Shown piece by piece: positions 46,547-55,713 of a stretch of DNA of 64,000 bases. Made by a program: the position numbers and the translations under genes. The notes under the pieces were generated by a model. The model ran no database searches and was not told the origin of the DNA. It saw nothing but the letters and a program-made list of their open reading frames with translations. The first letter of the stretch is position 1; every line of letters starts with the position of its first letter. The DNA is taken from assembly GCF_014762685.1 (NCBI RefSeq), contig NZ_JABURM010000005.1:1302001-1366000 (forward strand), in the 5' to 3' direction. Origin of the DNA: Gracilimonas sp. GTDB lineage: Bacteria > Bacteroidota > Rhodothermia > Balneolales > Balneolaceae.

Positions 46547-47286
46547 CCGTCCCCCCTCGAAGCAGATCGAGCCAGCTTTATAAAGACTTCTTCTATAGAA
46601 TCTGATGAGAAAGATTCTTTAAGCTCTCCCGGTGTGCCAAGTGCATCAATGCGGCCATCCACCATGATTGAAATGCGATCGCAGTATTCGGCCTCATCCA
46701 TATAATGTGTGGTCACAAAAACGGTGATTCCCCAATCAGACACTTCGTAGATCTTCTCCCAAAACTGACGGCGTGTAACGGGATCAACCCCACCGGTCGG
46801 TTCATCCAAAAACACAATCCTGGGTTCATGCAAAATGGCAATAGAGAACGCCAGTTTCTGTTTCCATCCCAGCGGCAGTGAACGCACCAGTTGTTTTCGA
46901 ACTGAACCGAGTCCCACAGATTCTATTACTTCATCAATTTTTGGAGATAAATCCCGGTTTGATATGCCATAAATACCGCCATAAAACTGAATGTTTTCTT
47001 CGGCCGTCAGATCATCATATAGTGAAAACTTCTGACTCATATAACCGATATTCTTTTTGATGGTTTCCGCTTGGGTATAAACATCATTGCCTGAAACAGT
47101 CGCGGAACCGGAACTTGGAATCAACAATCCAGTTAGCATTTTCATGGCGGTGGTTTTTCCGGCCCCATTGGCCCCGAGAAAGCCAAAAATTTCCCCCTGC
47201 TTCACATCAAATGAAATGTTATCGACCGCGGTAAAATCGCCGAATTTACGGGTCAGGTTTTCAGTCTGGATGGCCAATTCACTCAT
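46543..47286 (-). CDS. ABC efflux ATP-binding protein
   Basis: 247 residues. Walker A GANGAGKTT, signature-like SLPLGWKQKLAF, Walker B VFLDEPTGGVDP and switch His in TTHYMDEAEYCD. Equivalent to one half of YbhF. Overlaps the first ATPase by eight bases and the permease by four. Confidence 0.93.
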   Translation of the reverse strand: MSELAIQTENLTRKFGDFTAVDNISFDVKQGEIFGFLGANGAGKTTAMKMLTGLLIPSSGSATVSGNDVYTQAETIKKNIGYMSQKFSLYDDLTAEENIQFYGGIYGISNRDLSPKIDEVIESVGLGSVRKQLVRSLPLGWKQKLAFSIAILHEPRIVFLDEPTGGVDPVTRRQFWEKIYEVSDWGITVFVTTHYMDEAEYCDRISIMVDGRIDALGTPGELKESFSSDSIEEVFIKLARSASRGDG

Positions 47287-48211
47287 AGACTGCCTCCTTT
47301 TGGGTATGCATCAACGCCATGAAGCTGTCTTCGATATTTGGCTTTATGGAATTGATTTCAACAGATTCCAAACCCTGATTAATCAAGTATCTCTTCAGGG
47401 CATTCAAATCTGGTGTATCATCCTTACCCGTGTAATGAATAAACTCACCAAAGGGATGTACGGAAGCCGCCTTCGGATATTCTTTTAAAACCTGAAGCAG
47501 TCTATATTTGTTTTCCGCTTTGATTCCCCATAAAGGTTTCTCAAAAGCTTGCACAATATTCTTTGGCGTATCTATTTGGAGAATTTCCCCTTCCTGCATA
47601 AGCGCTACGCGATCGCATAAATTAGCCTCATCCATATACGGTGTGGAAACGACAATGGTAATTCCCTCTTTTTTAAGCACAGACAACATTTCCCAGAATT
47701 CCTTTCGGGAAACGGCATCAACCCCGGTTGTGGGTTCGTCGAGGAGCAACAATCTGGGCTTGTGAATGAGTGCACAACTCAGAGCAAGCTTCTGCTTCAT
47801 CCCTCCTGAGAGAGCACCTGCCAATCGATTTTTAAAGGGCTCCAGCTGACTATAAATCGGTTTTACCAAATCATAATTTTCCTCAATCGTAGTTCCAAAT
47901 ACCGATGCAAAAAACCGGAGATTCTCTTCCACCGTCAAATCCTGGTACAAGGAAAACTTTCCGGGCATATAACCTAAAAGCGGGCGAATTTCTTTGTAAT
48001 CATCCACCACGTCTTTTCCCAACACTTTAGCTGTTCCTGAATCCGGGACTAACAGTGTATTTATGATCCTGAACAGCGTTGTTTTCCCTGCCCCATCCGG
48101 GCCAATCAACCCAAACAATTCCCCGGTATTCACCTGAAAAGAAATTTTCTTTACAGCCTCTACCTTTCCAAAGGATTTGCTCACTTGCGATATGTTTACG
48201 ATTGATTTCAA
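47279..48211 (-). CDS. ABC efflux ATP-binding protein
   Basis: 310 residues. Walker A GPDGAGKTT, signature LSGGMKQKLAL, Walker B LLLDEPTTGVDA, and a variant switch segment STPYMDEAN in which the usual histidine is replaced by proline. A C-terminal domain of about 85 residues follows. Together with the second ATPase it gives the two halves of an E. coli YbhF-like engine; here they are separate genes. The variant switch suggests an asymmetric pair with only one fully active site. Confidence 0.92.
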   Translation of the reverse strand: MKSIVNISQVSKSFGKVEAVKKISFQVNTGELFGLIGPDGAGKTTLFRIINTLLVPDSGTAKVLGKDVVDDYKEIRPLLGYMPGKFSLYQDLTVEENLRFFASVFGTTIEENYDLVKPIYSQLEPFKNRLAGALSGGMKQKLALSCALIHKPRLLLLDEPTTGVDAVSRKEFWEMLSVLKKEGITIVVSTPYMDEANLCDRVALMQEGEILQIDTPKNIVQAFEKPLWGIKAENKYRLLQVLKEYPKAASVHPFGEFIHYTGKDDTPDLNALKRYLINQGLESVEINSIKPNIEDSFMALMHTQKEAVYE

Positions 48212-48281
48212 ATTGATTCCTGGTTTTGTTGATCGTTCATACGGGATCCTTTCCCTGTCCCTTGCCCTCCTGTTCCGGTCA

Positions 48282-49166
48282 CTAAAAATTTACCTCACCC
48301 GGCATCCCGATCTTCAATTTGCCATCCGGATTGGGTACCCGCACTTTCACCGCATACACCTGTGTAACGCGTTCCTCTTTGGTCTGAATCATACGAGGGG
48401 TGAATTCCGCTTCCGAGGCAATCCAGCTTACCGTGCCGCTCATTACTTCATTCGTTTTTGCATCCTTGTCAACCAGTACTTCTACGTTTTGCCCAAGCGT
48501 AACATTCGGTAGTTGTGCACCGGAGATATACACCCGCAATTCCATTTCTTCTAAGTTGGCAATTTCATACAGCGGTTTGCCGGGAGATACCAATTCATTA
48601 GGCTCAGCAAAAGCAGAAAGCACTATTCCCTCAAACGGATTTATAATATGAGTTTTTTGCAGTTGGTCTTCTACCTGAGCAATCCGGGTTTGCATGGTCT
48701 CAAGCTCCGCATATACCGATTGCTTTTGCACTTCCACCGAGGCAATTTGTTTTCGAAGTACATTTACCTGTCCCTGTGCCTGATCAATTTGCTGCTGGGT
48801 GGCGGCGTTGTTTTGCTTCAGATTAATGAACCGCTCCAAATCTTGTTCAGCAGTTTTCAGTTGCTCTTTATACACTTCTGCTTGTGCTGTCAGTTTATCA
48901 ATATTGGTACGGATGGCCCTGACCGATGCTGATAGTTCATCTTTTTGAAGGGATAACTGAGTAGTATCAACTTGCCCAACTTTGCGGCCTGAACTCAATG
49001 TCATCCCTTCTTTCACATCAAAGCTTTTCAGGATGCCTGAAGCTTCGGAAGAAATCGTGGTTTTGTCGGATTCAAACTGCCCGTAAGCGTCCGAAGTCTC
49101 CCCATTGCTGCAGGAAACGAGCATAACGCCCAAGCCTATTAATCCGATGATTTGTTTTAATTCCAT
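48282..49166 (-). CDS. Membrane fusion (HlyD/YbhG-like) periplasmic adaptor lipoprotein
   Basis: 294 residues. Lipoprotein-like signal MVSCSNGET (Cys19), a biotinyl-lipoyl-like half (SGILKSFDVKEGMTLSSGRKVG split over FDVKEGMTLSSG), a long coiled coil (about 75-170) and a second lipoyl/beta-barrel part (NPFEGIVLSAFAEPNELVSPG near 175-195). Bridges the ABC permeases and the TolC channel. It overlaps the TolC gene by 10 bases. Confidence 0.9.
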   Translation of the reverse strand: MELKQIIGLIGLGVMLVSCSNGETSDAYGQFESDKTTISSEASGILKSFDVKEGMTLSSGRKVGQVDTTQLSLQKDELSASVRAIRTNIDKLTAQAEVYKEQLKTAEQDLERFINLKQNNAATQQQIDQAQGQVNVLRKQIASVEVQKQSVYAELETMQTRIAQVEDQLQKTHIINPFEGIVLSAFAEPNELVSPGKPLYEIANLEEMELRVYISGAQLPNVTLGQNVEVLVDKDAKTNEVMSGTVSWIASEAEFTPRMIQTKEERVTQVYAVKVRVPNPDGKLKIGMPGEVNF

Positions 49167-50536
49167 GAGATTCCTTTTTTGGTTGAATATTCTATGATGC
49201 TCTGAATGAGCTGAACCTGACGTATTTCCAGGTTTAATCGGGCCTGACTTTCCGCATTTAATTCCGTGATATATTCGGTAGAAGTAATTACGCCCTGTTC
49301 CAGCAGATTTTTCTTTTCCTTCACTACCTGCTCCCGCAGCTTAAGCACCTTTTCATCCAGTTCAATTTGCTCCCTGAGTTGCTCAAGTTTTTTCTCTGAC
49401 TTGCTGAGTTCGTTTTTCACCCCAAGACGAAATGTTTCTTCATCAGCCTGTATTTTTCGTTTCTGTAATTCCAACACTTCTTCTTTCTTTCCAGAGTTTA
49501 ACAAGCTCTTTAAGCTCCATTGTGCCTTCAATCCCACAATCCAGAAGGTTTGTAAATCGTTTTCAAATACATTCAGCCCGGGGCGGCCGTACGCCGTTTT
49601 CGCAAAAGCGGAAACTTTGGGAAGTTTATCGGAGGCAGTCAGCTCTTGCTGAAGATTTAGGGTATTGGTTTGAACCGAGAACAATTCAAGTTCTGGCCGG
49701 GAAATTTCCCGTGGAATAAAACCCATTGCCTGAACCGATGGAATTTCCAGCTCAGTATCCGGTGTAATTTCTTCCCCTATCAATTCACTCAATACCTCAT
49801 AAGCAGCTTCCAAATCATACCGGACCTGTATACTTTGCTGTTGAACTTTCAGCAACTCTGCTTCTAATACCAATCCGTTTCCCGGCAACAACACTCCATT
49901 ATCAATTTTGGCCTGAACCGATTCAAGTTGTTTCTCCAGATCTTTGATAAGCACATTTACGGTTTGTGATTGTTTCTGCAAAAACAAAATCCCGAAATAT
50001 ACCTGTTCGGTTTGGCCTCTCACATTCCATAATTCCGTTTTCACCCCAGCATCTTCGACGGCTCTTTGCTCCATTTCCAGCTTTCGCATGGCTCCGGTCC
50101 TTCCACCGTCATAAATTGGCTGAGTTACATCCACAGAAACATTATAATGATCTTTGCTTAATTCCGGTGCATTAGCCGCAAATGGCACTTCTGTCACATC
50201 CGATTGATAACTGGCACTAGCGCTAAGCTGCACCTCCGGAAAAAGTCCTGATCTTGCAATCCGGTCGTTGAGTTCTGTTATTTTTTTCTGGATTTCAAAT
50301 TTTTGCGTTATCGGGTATGAAGCCTCGATTTGTTCATAGCAATACTCCAGGGAAATGAATTTCCCGGAATCCTGGGCTAAAATGTATTGTGGAACAAAAG
50401 CAAAGAAGAATCCTATAGTTGTTGTTAAAATGAAGTACCGTAAACCGGTCAGGTTTAAAACACGGGGGGCATATTCAATAAAGTTGCCTTGAAACCTGAC
50501 AGGTTTTGCCATTGTATTTAATTTGAGTATAGTCAT
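49157..50536 (-). CDS. TolC-family outer-membrane efflux protein with repeat-derived N-terminus
   Basis: 459 residues. Two OEP repeats with long coiled coils (KKITELNDRIARSGLFPEV, and EKKLEQLREQIELDEKVLKL near 390) form the trimeric channel-tunnel. The ATG overlaps the tetR stop (ATGA), so the start is firm. The signal peptide core is ILTTTIGFFFAFVPQYILAQ; it is preceded by about 30 residues (AKPVRFQGNF, RVLNLTGL) encoded by two palindromic repeats at 50442-50506. These may be an inserted element read in frame. Confidence 0.9.
   Translation of the reverse strand: MTILKLNTMAKPVRFQGNFIEYAPRVLNLTGLRYFILTTTIGFFFAFVPQYILAQDSGKFISLEYCYEQIEASYPITQKFEIQKKITELNDRIARSGLFPEVQLSASASYQSDVTEVPFAANAPELSKDHYNVSVDVTQPIYDGGRTGAMRKLEMEQRAVEDAGVKTELWNVRGQTEQVYFGILFLQKQSQTVNVLIKDLEKQLESVQAKIDNGVLLPGNGLVLEAELLKVQQQSIQVRYDLEAAYEVLSELIGEEITPDTELEIPSVQAMGFIPREISRPELELFSVQTNTLNLQQELTASDKLPKVSAFAKTAYGRPGLNVFENDLQTFWIVGLKAQWSLKSLLNSGKKEEVLELQKRKIQADEETFRLGVKNELSKSEKKLEQLREQIELDEKVLKLREQVVKEKKNLLEQGVITSTEYITELNAESQARLNLEIRQVQLIQSIIEYSTKKGISWN
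50442..50506. repeat. Paired AAACCTGNCAGGTTT palindromes inside the tolC-like gene start
   Basis: AAACCTGACAGGTTT at 50492-50506 is a perfect palindrome; AAACCGGTCAGGTTT at 50442-50456 differs by one base from a palindrome. They are exactly 50 bases apart and lie in the first 32 codons of the TolC gene. This type of palindrome is common as a dispersed intergenic repeat in Bacteroidota. Confidence 0.8.
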
Positions 50537-51138
50537 GGCTTCACCCCTTTCATAATCAGTTCGGGAATTAGTGTTTTGCGTTCTTTTAGAAACTCTTTGT
50601 ACTCTTTTTCATCGAACCCAAAAATGACCTGAACCATAGTTTTGGCAATCACCGGCATCATGCACATGCTTACAATATTGATTAAAAACTGTTCAGGCTT
50701 GATCTCCATGATTCTTCCTGCGGCAACTTCCTGCTCGACCTGTTCTTTAAATTTCTGAGGTAACTGAATCTGGGTGGAAATGATAAAATCACGAAATCTC
50801 TCCGGATGCATATTCATTTCATGAATAACAAAAGCCGGTAAATGCGGATTGACCTTGAATATGTAGTAATAGAAATCCACGATTTGTACTACTTTTTCTT
50901 CCAGGGTTTTATCCGATCCCAAAACGCCAAGAAGCTTGGGTAATATCTTCTTAACACCCGCCTGAAAAACCGCCATAAATAATTTGTCTTTACTGCGGTA
51001 GTAATAATGCAGCATAGATTTGTTGATCTCTGCCTCATCCGCAATTTCTTGCATTCGCGCACCGTCAAATCCCTTTTTTTGGAATACTTCCTGCGCTGCT
51101 GTAAAAATTTTTTCTTCGGTTTCTTTTTCTAAAGCCAT
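50533..51138 (-). CDS. TetR-family regulator of the efflux operon
   Basis: 201 residues from the ATG at 51138 (MALEKETEEKIF); the ATG at 51192 would place the operator inside the gene. Helix-turn-helix ARMQEIADEAEINKSMLHYYYRSKDKLF at about 30-57 is typical (shown in parts: ARMQEIADEAEINK, SMLHYYYRSK). The C-terminal ligand domain binds an unknown inducer. It is the first gene, translationally coupled to TolC, so the regulator and pump share one autoregulated transcript. Confidence 0.92.
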   Translation of the reverse strand: MALEKETEEKIFTAAQEVFQKKGFDGARMQEIADEAEINKSMLHYYYRSKDKLFMAVFQAGVKKILPKLLGVLGSDKTLEEKVVQIVDFYYYIFKVNPHLPAFVIHEMNMHPERFRDFIISTQIQLPQKFKEQVEQEVAAGRIMEIKPEQFLINIVSMCMMPVIAKTMVQVIFGFDEKEYKEFLKERKTLIPELIMKGVKP

Positions 51139-51175
51139 AATACTTTTTGTTTGCGTTGATGAAATGATATGTAAA

Positions 51176-51204
51176 TTAACTAAATGTTTCAACCATTTAG
51201 TTAA
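51176..51204. promoter_or_regulatory. Perfect TetR-type operator
   Basis: TTAACTAAATG and CATTTAGTTAA form perfect 11-base arms separated by seven bases, 38 bases upstream of the tetR start. Size and position fit the binding site of the encoded regulator. Confidence 0.8.
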
Positions 51205-51357
51205 ATTATTTGGTTAATTCAATTGTCACACATCCTATATTCAATATAAACTATAAGAAAGAGGGTGTTATTATATTGATGTGATCAGGGAATACAGCTT
51301 ACTATAATTCAGTTATCTGGCTAATACTTCCCTATGTTTGAGCAACTGTGGGTTCTT

Positions 51358-52344
51358 TCAAAGATGAACGGGTGATTGTTTCTTACCACTCTCAAAAACA
51401 GCATCTATCACTTTAAGATTGGCAATGGCATCCGTTAAGGGAGTTGGGACCGGTTCATCATTCATAATTGATCTGGAAAAAGCATCTCCCTGAAGGGTAT
51501 AGTGATCCGCCTGTACGGTTTTCTTTTCAAGCAATTCACCTTTATTCCTTAAATATACAGATGTCGCATTTGTATATGGGTTGAAAGGGTTATCCATTTC
51601 GATCCGCGCTTCAGTGCCCAAAACAATAAGACTTTGATTTCTGCCGGCTTGGGTTGAGCAAGTAAAAACCGAGGTCCCTTTCGAAAATGTCAATATTCCC
51701 GAGGCAAGTCGGTCTATATTAAAATCAGGATCCATATCGACTTCTCCCATCACTTTTAAAGGTTCTTCATCAAATATGTAACGTGAAGCGGAAATGCAAT
51801 AACAGCCCACATCCAGGAGGCCACCGCCCCCCATACCCTCTTTATTTCTGATATCATCAGGATTGACGTTGTAGTAAGTAAACATTGTTTGTAAGGTTTT
51901 AACATCACCGATCTTGCCGGAGTCAACCCAGCCTTTTACCACCTCCCACTGCGGATGAAAGCGATACATGAAAGCCTCCATCACCTTTAGGTGAGGATAT
52001 TTTTCCGTTTCCTTTTTCAGCCTTTCTGCTTCTTTAGCATTTATCGCAATCGACTTTTCACATAATACATGCTTTCCGGCTTCCAGTGCTTTGATAGTCC
52101 ACGGTACATGCAGGTGGTTGGGAAGCGGATTATAAATAGCGTCAATTTCTTCATCTGCCAACAGTTCTTCGTAGGACCCATAAGCCCTGGCGATATTAAG
52201 AGTATCAGCTGCTTCTTTCGCCCGTTCCGCCGATCTTGATGATATCGCCTGAATATTACAAAGCTCTCCCTTTTGCATTCCCGGAATCACATGTTTCGTT
52301 GCAATGTCAGCCGTACTTAAAATTCCCCAGTTTACTTTATTCAT
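51358..52344 (-). CDS. Gfo/Idh/MocA family NAD(P)-dependent oxidoreductase
   Basis: 328 residues. Rossmann N-terminus NWGILSTADIATKHVIPGM (atypical glycine pattern as in glucose-fructose oxidoreductase relatives), the dinucleotide-site motif CEKSIAIN with catalytic lysine, and the C-terminal GGGLLDVGCYCIS segment with the conserved Asp/His-like position replaced by cysteine-rich YCIS. Oxidises a sugar or polyol hydroxyl; substrate unknown. Single gene, not linked to a sugar cluster. Confidence 0.88.
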   Translation of the reverse strand: MNKVNWGILSTADIATKHVIPGMQKGELCNIQAISSRSAERAKEAADTLNIARAYGSYEELLADEEIDAIYNPLPNHLHVPWTIKALEAGKHVLCEKSIAINAKEAERLKKETEKYPHLKVMEAFMYRFHPQWEVVKGWVDSGKIGDVKTLQTMFTYYNVNPDDIRNKEGMGGGGLLDVGCYCISASRYIFDEEPLKVMGEVDMDPDFNIDRLASGILTFSKGTSVFTCSTQAGRNQSLIVLGTEARIEMDNPFNPYTNATSVYLRNKGELLEKKTVQADHYTLQGDAFSRSIMNDEPVPTPLTDAIANLKVIDAVFESGKKQSPVHL

Positions 52345-52518
52345 CTTATTTGTTTAGGGTTTTGATATTTCACCAACAGAGTAAAAATTTTCTCCGTGAA
52401 CTTCACAAAATGTTCACATTAGCTGGCGATCTTATAAACGAATTAAACATTTAAGACAAGCATATCCGAAATAACGAGGTCGGTACCGCTTGAAACTTTA
52501 AACTAAACAACCATCACT

Positions 52519-52959
52519 ATGAGACTCCTATTATCCATACTCACCATTTTTACACTGGCGTTTACAAGTACTGTTTATGCACAAGACAAAGTCGAAATTA
52601 CCGTAGAAAGTAATGACCGCATGCAGTTTGATACTGACGAAATTAAAGTTAAAGCCGGACAAACGGTGGTTCTTACTCTAAAACATGTCGGAAAACTTCC
52701 GAAAGCAGCCATGGGCCATAATTGGGTGTTACTTACTCAAGGCACCAGCATTCAGGAATTTGGTTCAGCTGCATCTAAGTTTGCAGGTAACGAATATATC
52801 CCTGAAGGAACCGATGACGTAATTGTACACACAAAGTTGATCGGTGGCGGACAGGAAACAACGATTGAATTTACAGCTCCTGAAAAAGGAACTTACGACT
52901 TCATTTGCAGTTTCCCGGGCCACTATGCCATGATGAAAGGCAAATTTATTGTTGAATAA
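52519..52959 (+). CDS. azu: Azurin
   Basis: 146 residues. Signal peptide ending VYAQ; mature type 1 copper protein of the azurin kind. Copper ligands are His67 (MGHNWV), Cys130 (FICSFPGH), His135 and Met139. Periplasmic electron carrier, often between the bc1-like complex or ACIII and terminal oxidases, or for nitrite reduction. No partner genes adjacent. A terminator follows. Confidence 0.95.
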   Translation: MRLLLSILTIFTLAFTSTVYAQDKVEITVESNDRMQFDTDEIKVKAGQTVVLTLKHVGKLPKAAMGHNWVLLTQGTSIQEFGSAASKFAGNEYIPEGTDDVIVHTKLIGGGQETTIEFTAPEKGTYDFICSFPGHYAMMKGKFIVE

Positions 52960-53001
52960 AAGTAGTTAGTTGCACATCTAACTTACTTATTTATACCCCT
53001 C

Positions 53002-53034
53002 AACCCCGGTACTCTGATCAGTTCCGGGGTTTTT
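53002..53034 (+). terminator. Terminator after azurin
   Basis: AACCCCGG and CCGGGGTT stem, with an inner ACT/AGT pair, followed by T5. It touches the stop codon of the convergent SDR gene. Confidence 0.88.
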
Positions 53035-53686
53035 ATGTTTGGGAAATACCAGAAATCGCTTCTTTAACTGAATCTTCACCCTGCAGCAAGTCCAGACTTT
53101 TACCAAAAGTTACCGGACGGTCGATCAGTTCAGTTACTACAGCCGCTACATCATCCCGGGTGATGGTCCTGCCTTCTATCTCTTCAATGTATTCGGATAA
53201 TTCAACTTGTCCGGTTCCAGGCTCGTTGGTCAATCGTCCGGGCATCAAAACGGTGTAATCAAGGTCTGTATTTCGAAGATGATTATCAGCCTTTGATTTG
53301 GCTTCATAATAATGCCGCATAGACTTTGACCACATCCCGGAATCTCGATTTGCCTTGAGTGCACTTACCATCACAAAGCGGCTGACTCCGGCTTTCTCTG
53401 CCTCATCAATGGCTTTAATAGCTCCGTCTCGATCAATGACTTTGGTTTGTGACTTTGGAGTATGCCCTCCGGAACCAGCTGTAAACACCACCGCATCCAC
53501 TCCTTGATATACATGACTGAAATCTTCCTCCAGATCCCCCAGAACTGTATCTACCCCTTTACTCTTAAATTGGCTGACCTGTTCTTTTTTACGAACCATG
53601 GCCTTGGGGGTATGTCCGGCTTCTTTGAGTTGATGAACTAATCGTGTTCCAATTTGCCCGTTTGCACCGATAACTAATACCTTCAT
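53033..53686 (-). CDS. Atypical SDR, NAD(P)-binding (NmrA/YwnB-like) protein
   Basis: 217 residues from the ATG at 53686 (MKVLVIGANGQIG, glycine-rich GxxGxxG). An upstream ATG at 53716 gives a non-conserved leader. VVFTAGSGG, then a VSALKANRDSG segment and YTVLMPGRLTNEPGTG place it in the SDR_a5/NAD(P)H-binding group of atypical short-chain dehydrogenases; the classical YxxxK is modified (HYYEAKSKAD). Function unclear, perhaps stress- or flavin-related reduction. Confidence 0.85.
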   Translation of the reverse strand: MKVLVIGANGQIGTRLVHQLKEAGHTPKAMVRKKEQVSQFKSKGVDTVLGDLEEDFSHVYQGVDAVVFTAGSGGHTPKSQTKVIDRDGAIKAIDEAEKAGVSRFVMVSALKANRDSGMWSKSMRHYYEAKSKADNHLRNTDLDYTVLMPGRLTNEPGTGQVELSEYIEEIEGRTITRDDVAAVVTELIDRPVTFGKSLDLLQGEDSVKEAISGISQT

Positions 53687-53847
53687 TTTGAGCTCAATCT
53701 TATTCGTATTCAACATTGTAAAAATACTTATGCAGGAATCGTTTCTTTCTCTTGCGATCAGCAGCCCCTTTTCCCAGGAAAGAAAAATTTATCAAAGTGT
53801 TGTATATATGATACTTTCCATGTAAAGAGAAATCAACCTATCGTAGT

Positions 53848-54942
53848 ATGAAAAAAGTACTTGTATCTACCGGAGGCGGAGACTGTCCGGGATTGAACGC
53901 TGTGATTCGTGCCATTGTGAAACGAGCCCAGCGAACTCAAGATTGGGAAGTATATGGGAGTATGGAAGCATTCAATGGTGTTTTGCGTTCTCCAAAAGAA
54001 ATTATTCGACTGGACGATGAAAAAGTAGCAGGCATACACGCCAAAGGTGGTACTATTCTGCAAACCACCAACAAAGGAGGACCCTTTAACTGGCCGGTAA
54101 AAAAAGAAGACGGCTCCTGGACCACGGAAGATCGTTCTGATGAAATGATTGATTACCTGAAAAGAGAAGGATTTGAGGCAGTTATAAATATTGGCGGGGA
54201 TGGCTCTCAAGAAATCAGTTACCAGCTATTCGAGAAGGGATTGAATGTGATCGGAGTGCCCAAAACCATTGACAACGATCTAGCCTGCACCGACTACACG
54301 TTTGGCTTCCAAACGGCTGTTGATATTGCAACAGATGCAGTTGATAAACTGGTCACCACAGCGGAAAGTCACCATCGATTGATGATCCTGGAAGTCATGG
54401 GGCGTGGCGCCGGATGGATTGCCCTTCATTCAGCCATAGGCGGAGGGGCTGAAGTCTGTCTTATTCCCGAGATCCCTTATGACATTAACAAAGTGTTGGA
54501 GCGTCTGAATAGTCGTTACGAAGCAGGGAAAGGATTCGCCATCATTGTAATTGCAGAAGGTGCCAAACCAAAAAAGGGATCGGTAGTAGCTCGTAAAAGT
54601 GACGAAACAGGTTATCAGAATGTGCGATTAGGAGGTATTGCTAACCAACTTTCAGACCAATTAAAAAAAGCCGGATTTGATCACGACATAAGGGAAATGG
54701 TACTCGGACACTTACAACGCGGTGGAATCCCTATCGCCTACGACCGGGTACTTGCCACACAGTTTGGGGTAAAAGCGATGGAAATGGTGATCAATGGAGA
54801 GTATGGCCAAATGGTTTCTTTCCTGCATCATGAAATTACCTCCGTTTCACTGAAAAGAGCAACTGAAGAACATAATTTCGTGGATCCTCAAAGTTTTCTG
54901 GTACAAACCGCTAAAGGTGTTGGGATTAGTTTTGGTGATTGA
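53848..54942 (+). CDS. pfkA: 6-phosphofructokinase
   Basis: 364 residues. Catalyses phosphorylation of fructose-6-phosphate. GGGDCPGLNAVIRAIV at the N-terminus, GGDGSQEI, and the catalytic PKTIDNDLACTDYTFG. GGDGS (Gly at E. coli position 104) predicts ATP rather than pyrophosphate; Lys at the position of E. coli Gly124 (PKTIDND) is found in the group III enzymes, which are less allosteric. Substrate specificity from two residues is not certain. Confidence 0.93.
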   Translation: MKKVLVSTGGGDCPGLNAVIRAIVKRAQRTQDWEVYGSMEAFNGVLRSPKEIIRLDDEKVAGIHAKGGTILQTTNKGGPFNWPVKKEDGSWTTEDRSDEMIDYLKREGFEAVINIGGDGSQEISYQLFEKGLNVIGVPKTIDNDLACTDYTFGFQTAVDIATDAVDKLVTTAESHHRLMILEVMGRGAGWIALHSAIGGGAEVCLIPEIPYDINKVLERLNSRYEAGKGFAIIVIAEGAKPKKGSVVARKSDETGYQNVRLGGIANQLSDQLKKAGFDHDIREMVLGHLQRGGIPIAYDRVLATQFGVKAMEMVINGEYGQMVSFLHHEITSVSLKRATEEHNFVDPQSFLVQTAKGVGISFGD

Positions 54943-54947
54943 ACCCA

Positions 54948-55712
54948 TCATTCCACAAAGCCCTGAAGCTTCATAAAAAGCAGGCTTACCAGCATTGCTA
55001 AACCGAAACTTAAAAGGGTACCGATAAGGATATATTCGGTTAGCTTTATCCCCTCTTTCTCCTTCAGGTCTCCGAAACGAAAAACAGATTTCGCGGCTAA
55101 CAAAAAACCAATACCCGACCAGTTTCCACTTACCACAAACCCAAAAACAAACAGTCTTTCCAGTATTCCGATTAATTTCCCTGCATTAGCCAGCGTTTTC
55201 TTTTCCTTACTTTCATTTTCAGGAAGCCATCCGGCGATCAAGATCTTTATGGTAATGGCAGCGGGTTGTGTCAGCATAAAAATGCAAAGCAAGAGCAATA
55301 GATTGTACTGAGTGAATAGCATTGAAATCAACACCGAAGCCTCTTTATCGATCCAAAACCAGATACCAAATATCACCAACAGGTGAAAAGACTGATCAGC
55401 AAAAAAGAGAATTTGCTCATAAAAGGTATTCCGTTCAAAGCTTTGCGAATCGGTATTCTTCCTCAATACTAGTTTTCCGGCATCAATGATGAAATGAGTG
55501 ATAAGGATGATCAGGGGAATCCAGAGGTAAAATAGATCTTTACTGATCTCCGGCCACAACAACATCAAAGTGACCACGGCATGAATGACCACATGACCAT
55601 ACAGATAACCTGATCTCAGTCCATATTCGCGCTTATGATCCACCCATTTTTTGAATTGAAGTCCAAAATCACCAATCAGGTGGGCTAATATGAGTTTAAG
55701 AAGAAGGATCAT
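54948..55712 (-). CDS. DUF3307 membrane protein
   Basis: 254 residues with about six helices. The N-terminal LAHLIGDFGLQFKKWVDHKRE and HVVIHAVVTL and THFIIDAGK segments hold conserved Asp/His residues of DUF3307. One base downstream of the SatD-like gene; the two are found together in many phyla, suggesting one function, still unknown. Confidence 0.85.
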   Translation of the reverse strand: MILLLKLILAHLIGDFGLQFKKWVDHKREYGLRSGYLYGHVVIHAVVTLMLLWPEISKDLFYLWIPLIILITHFIIDAGKLVLRKNTDSQSFERNTFYEQILFFADQSFHLLVIFGIWFWIDKEASVLISMLFTQYNLLLLLCIFMLTQPAAITIKILIAGWLPENESKEKKTLANAGKLIGILERLFVFGFVVSGNWSGIGFLLAAKSVFRFGDLKEKEGIKLTEYILIGTLLSFGLAMLVSLLFMKLQGFVE

Positions 55713-55713
55713 A

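Noticed and set aside
53848-54942. Pyrophosphate-dependent phosphofructokinase
   Set aside because: The sequence has GGDGS, not GGDDS, so ATP use is more likely despite PKTIDND.
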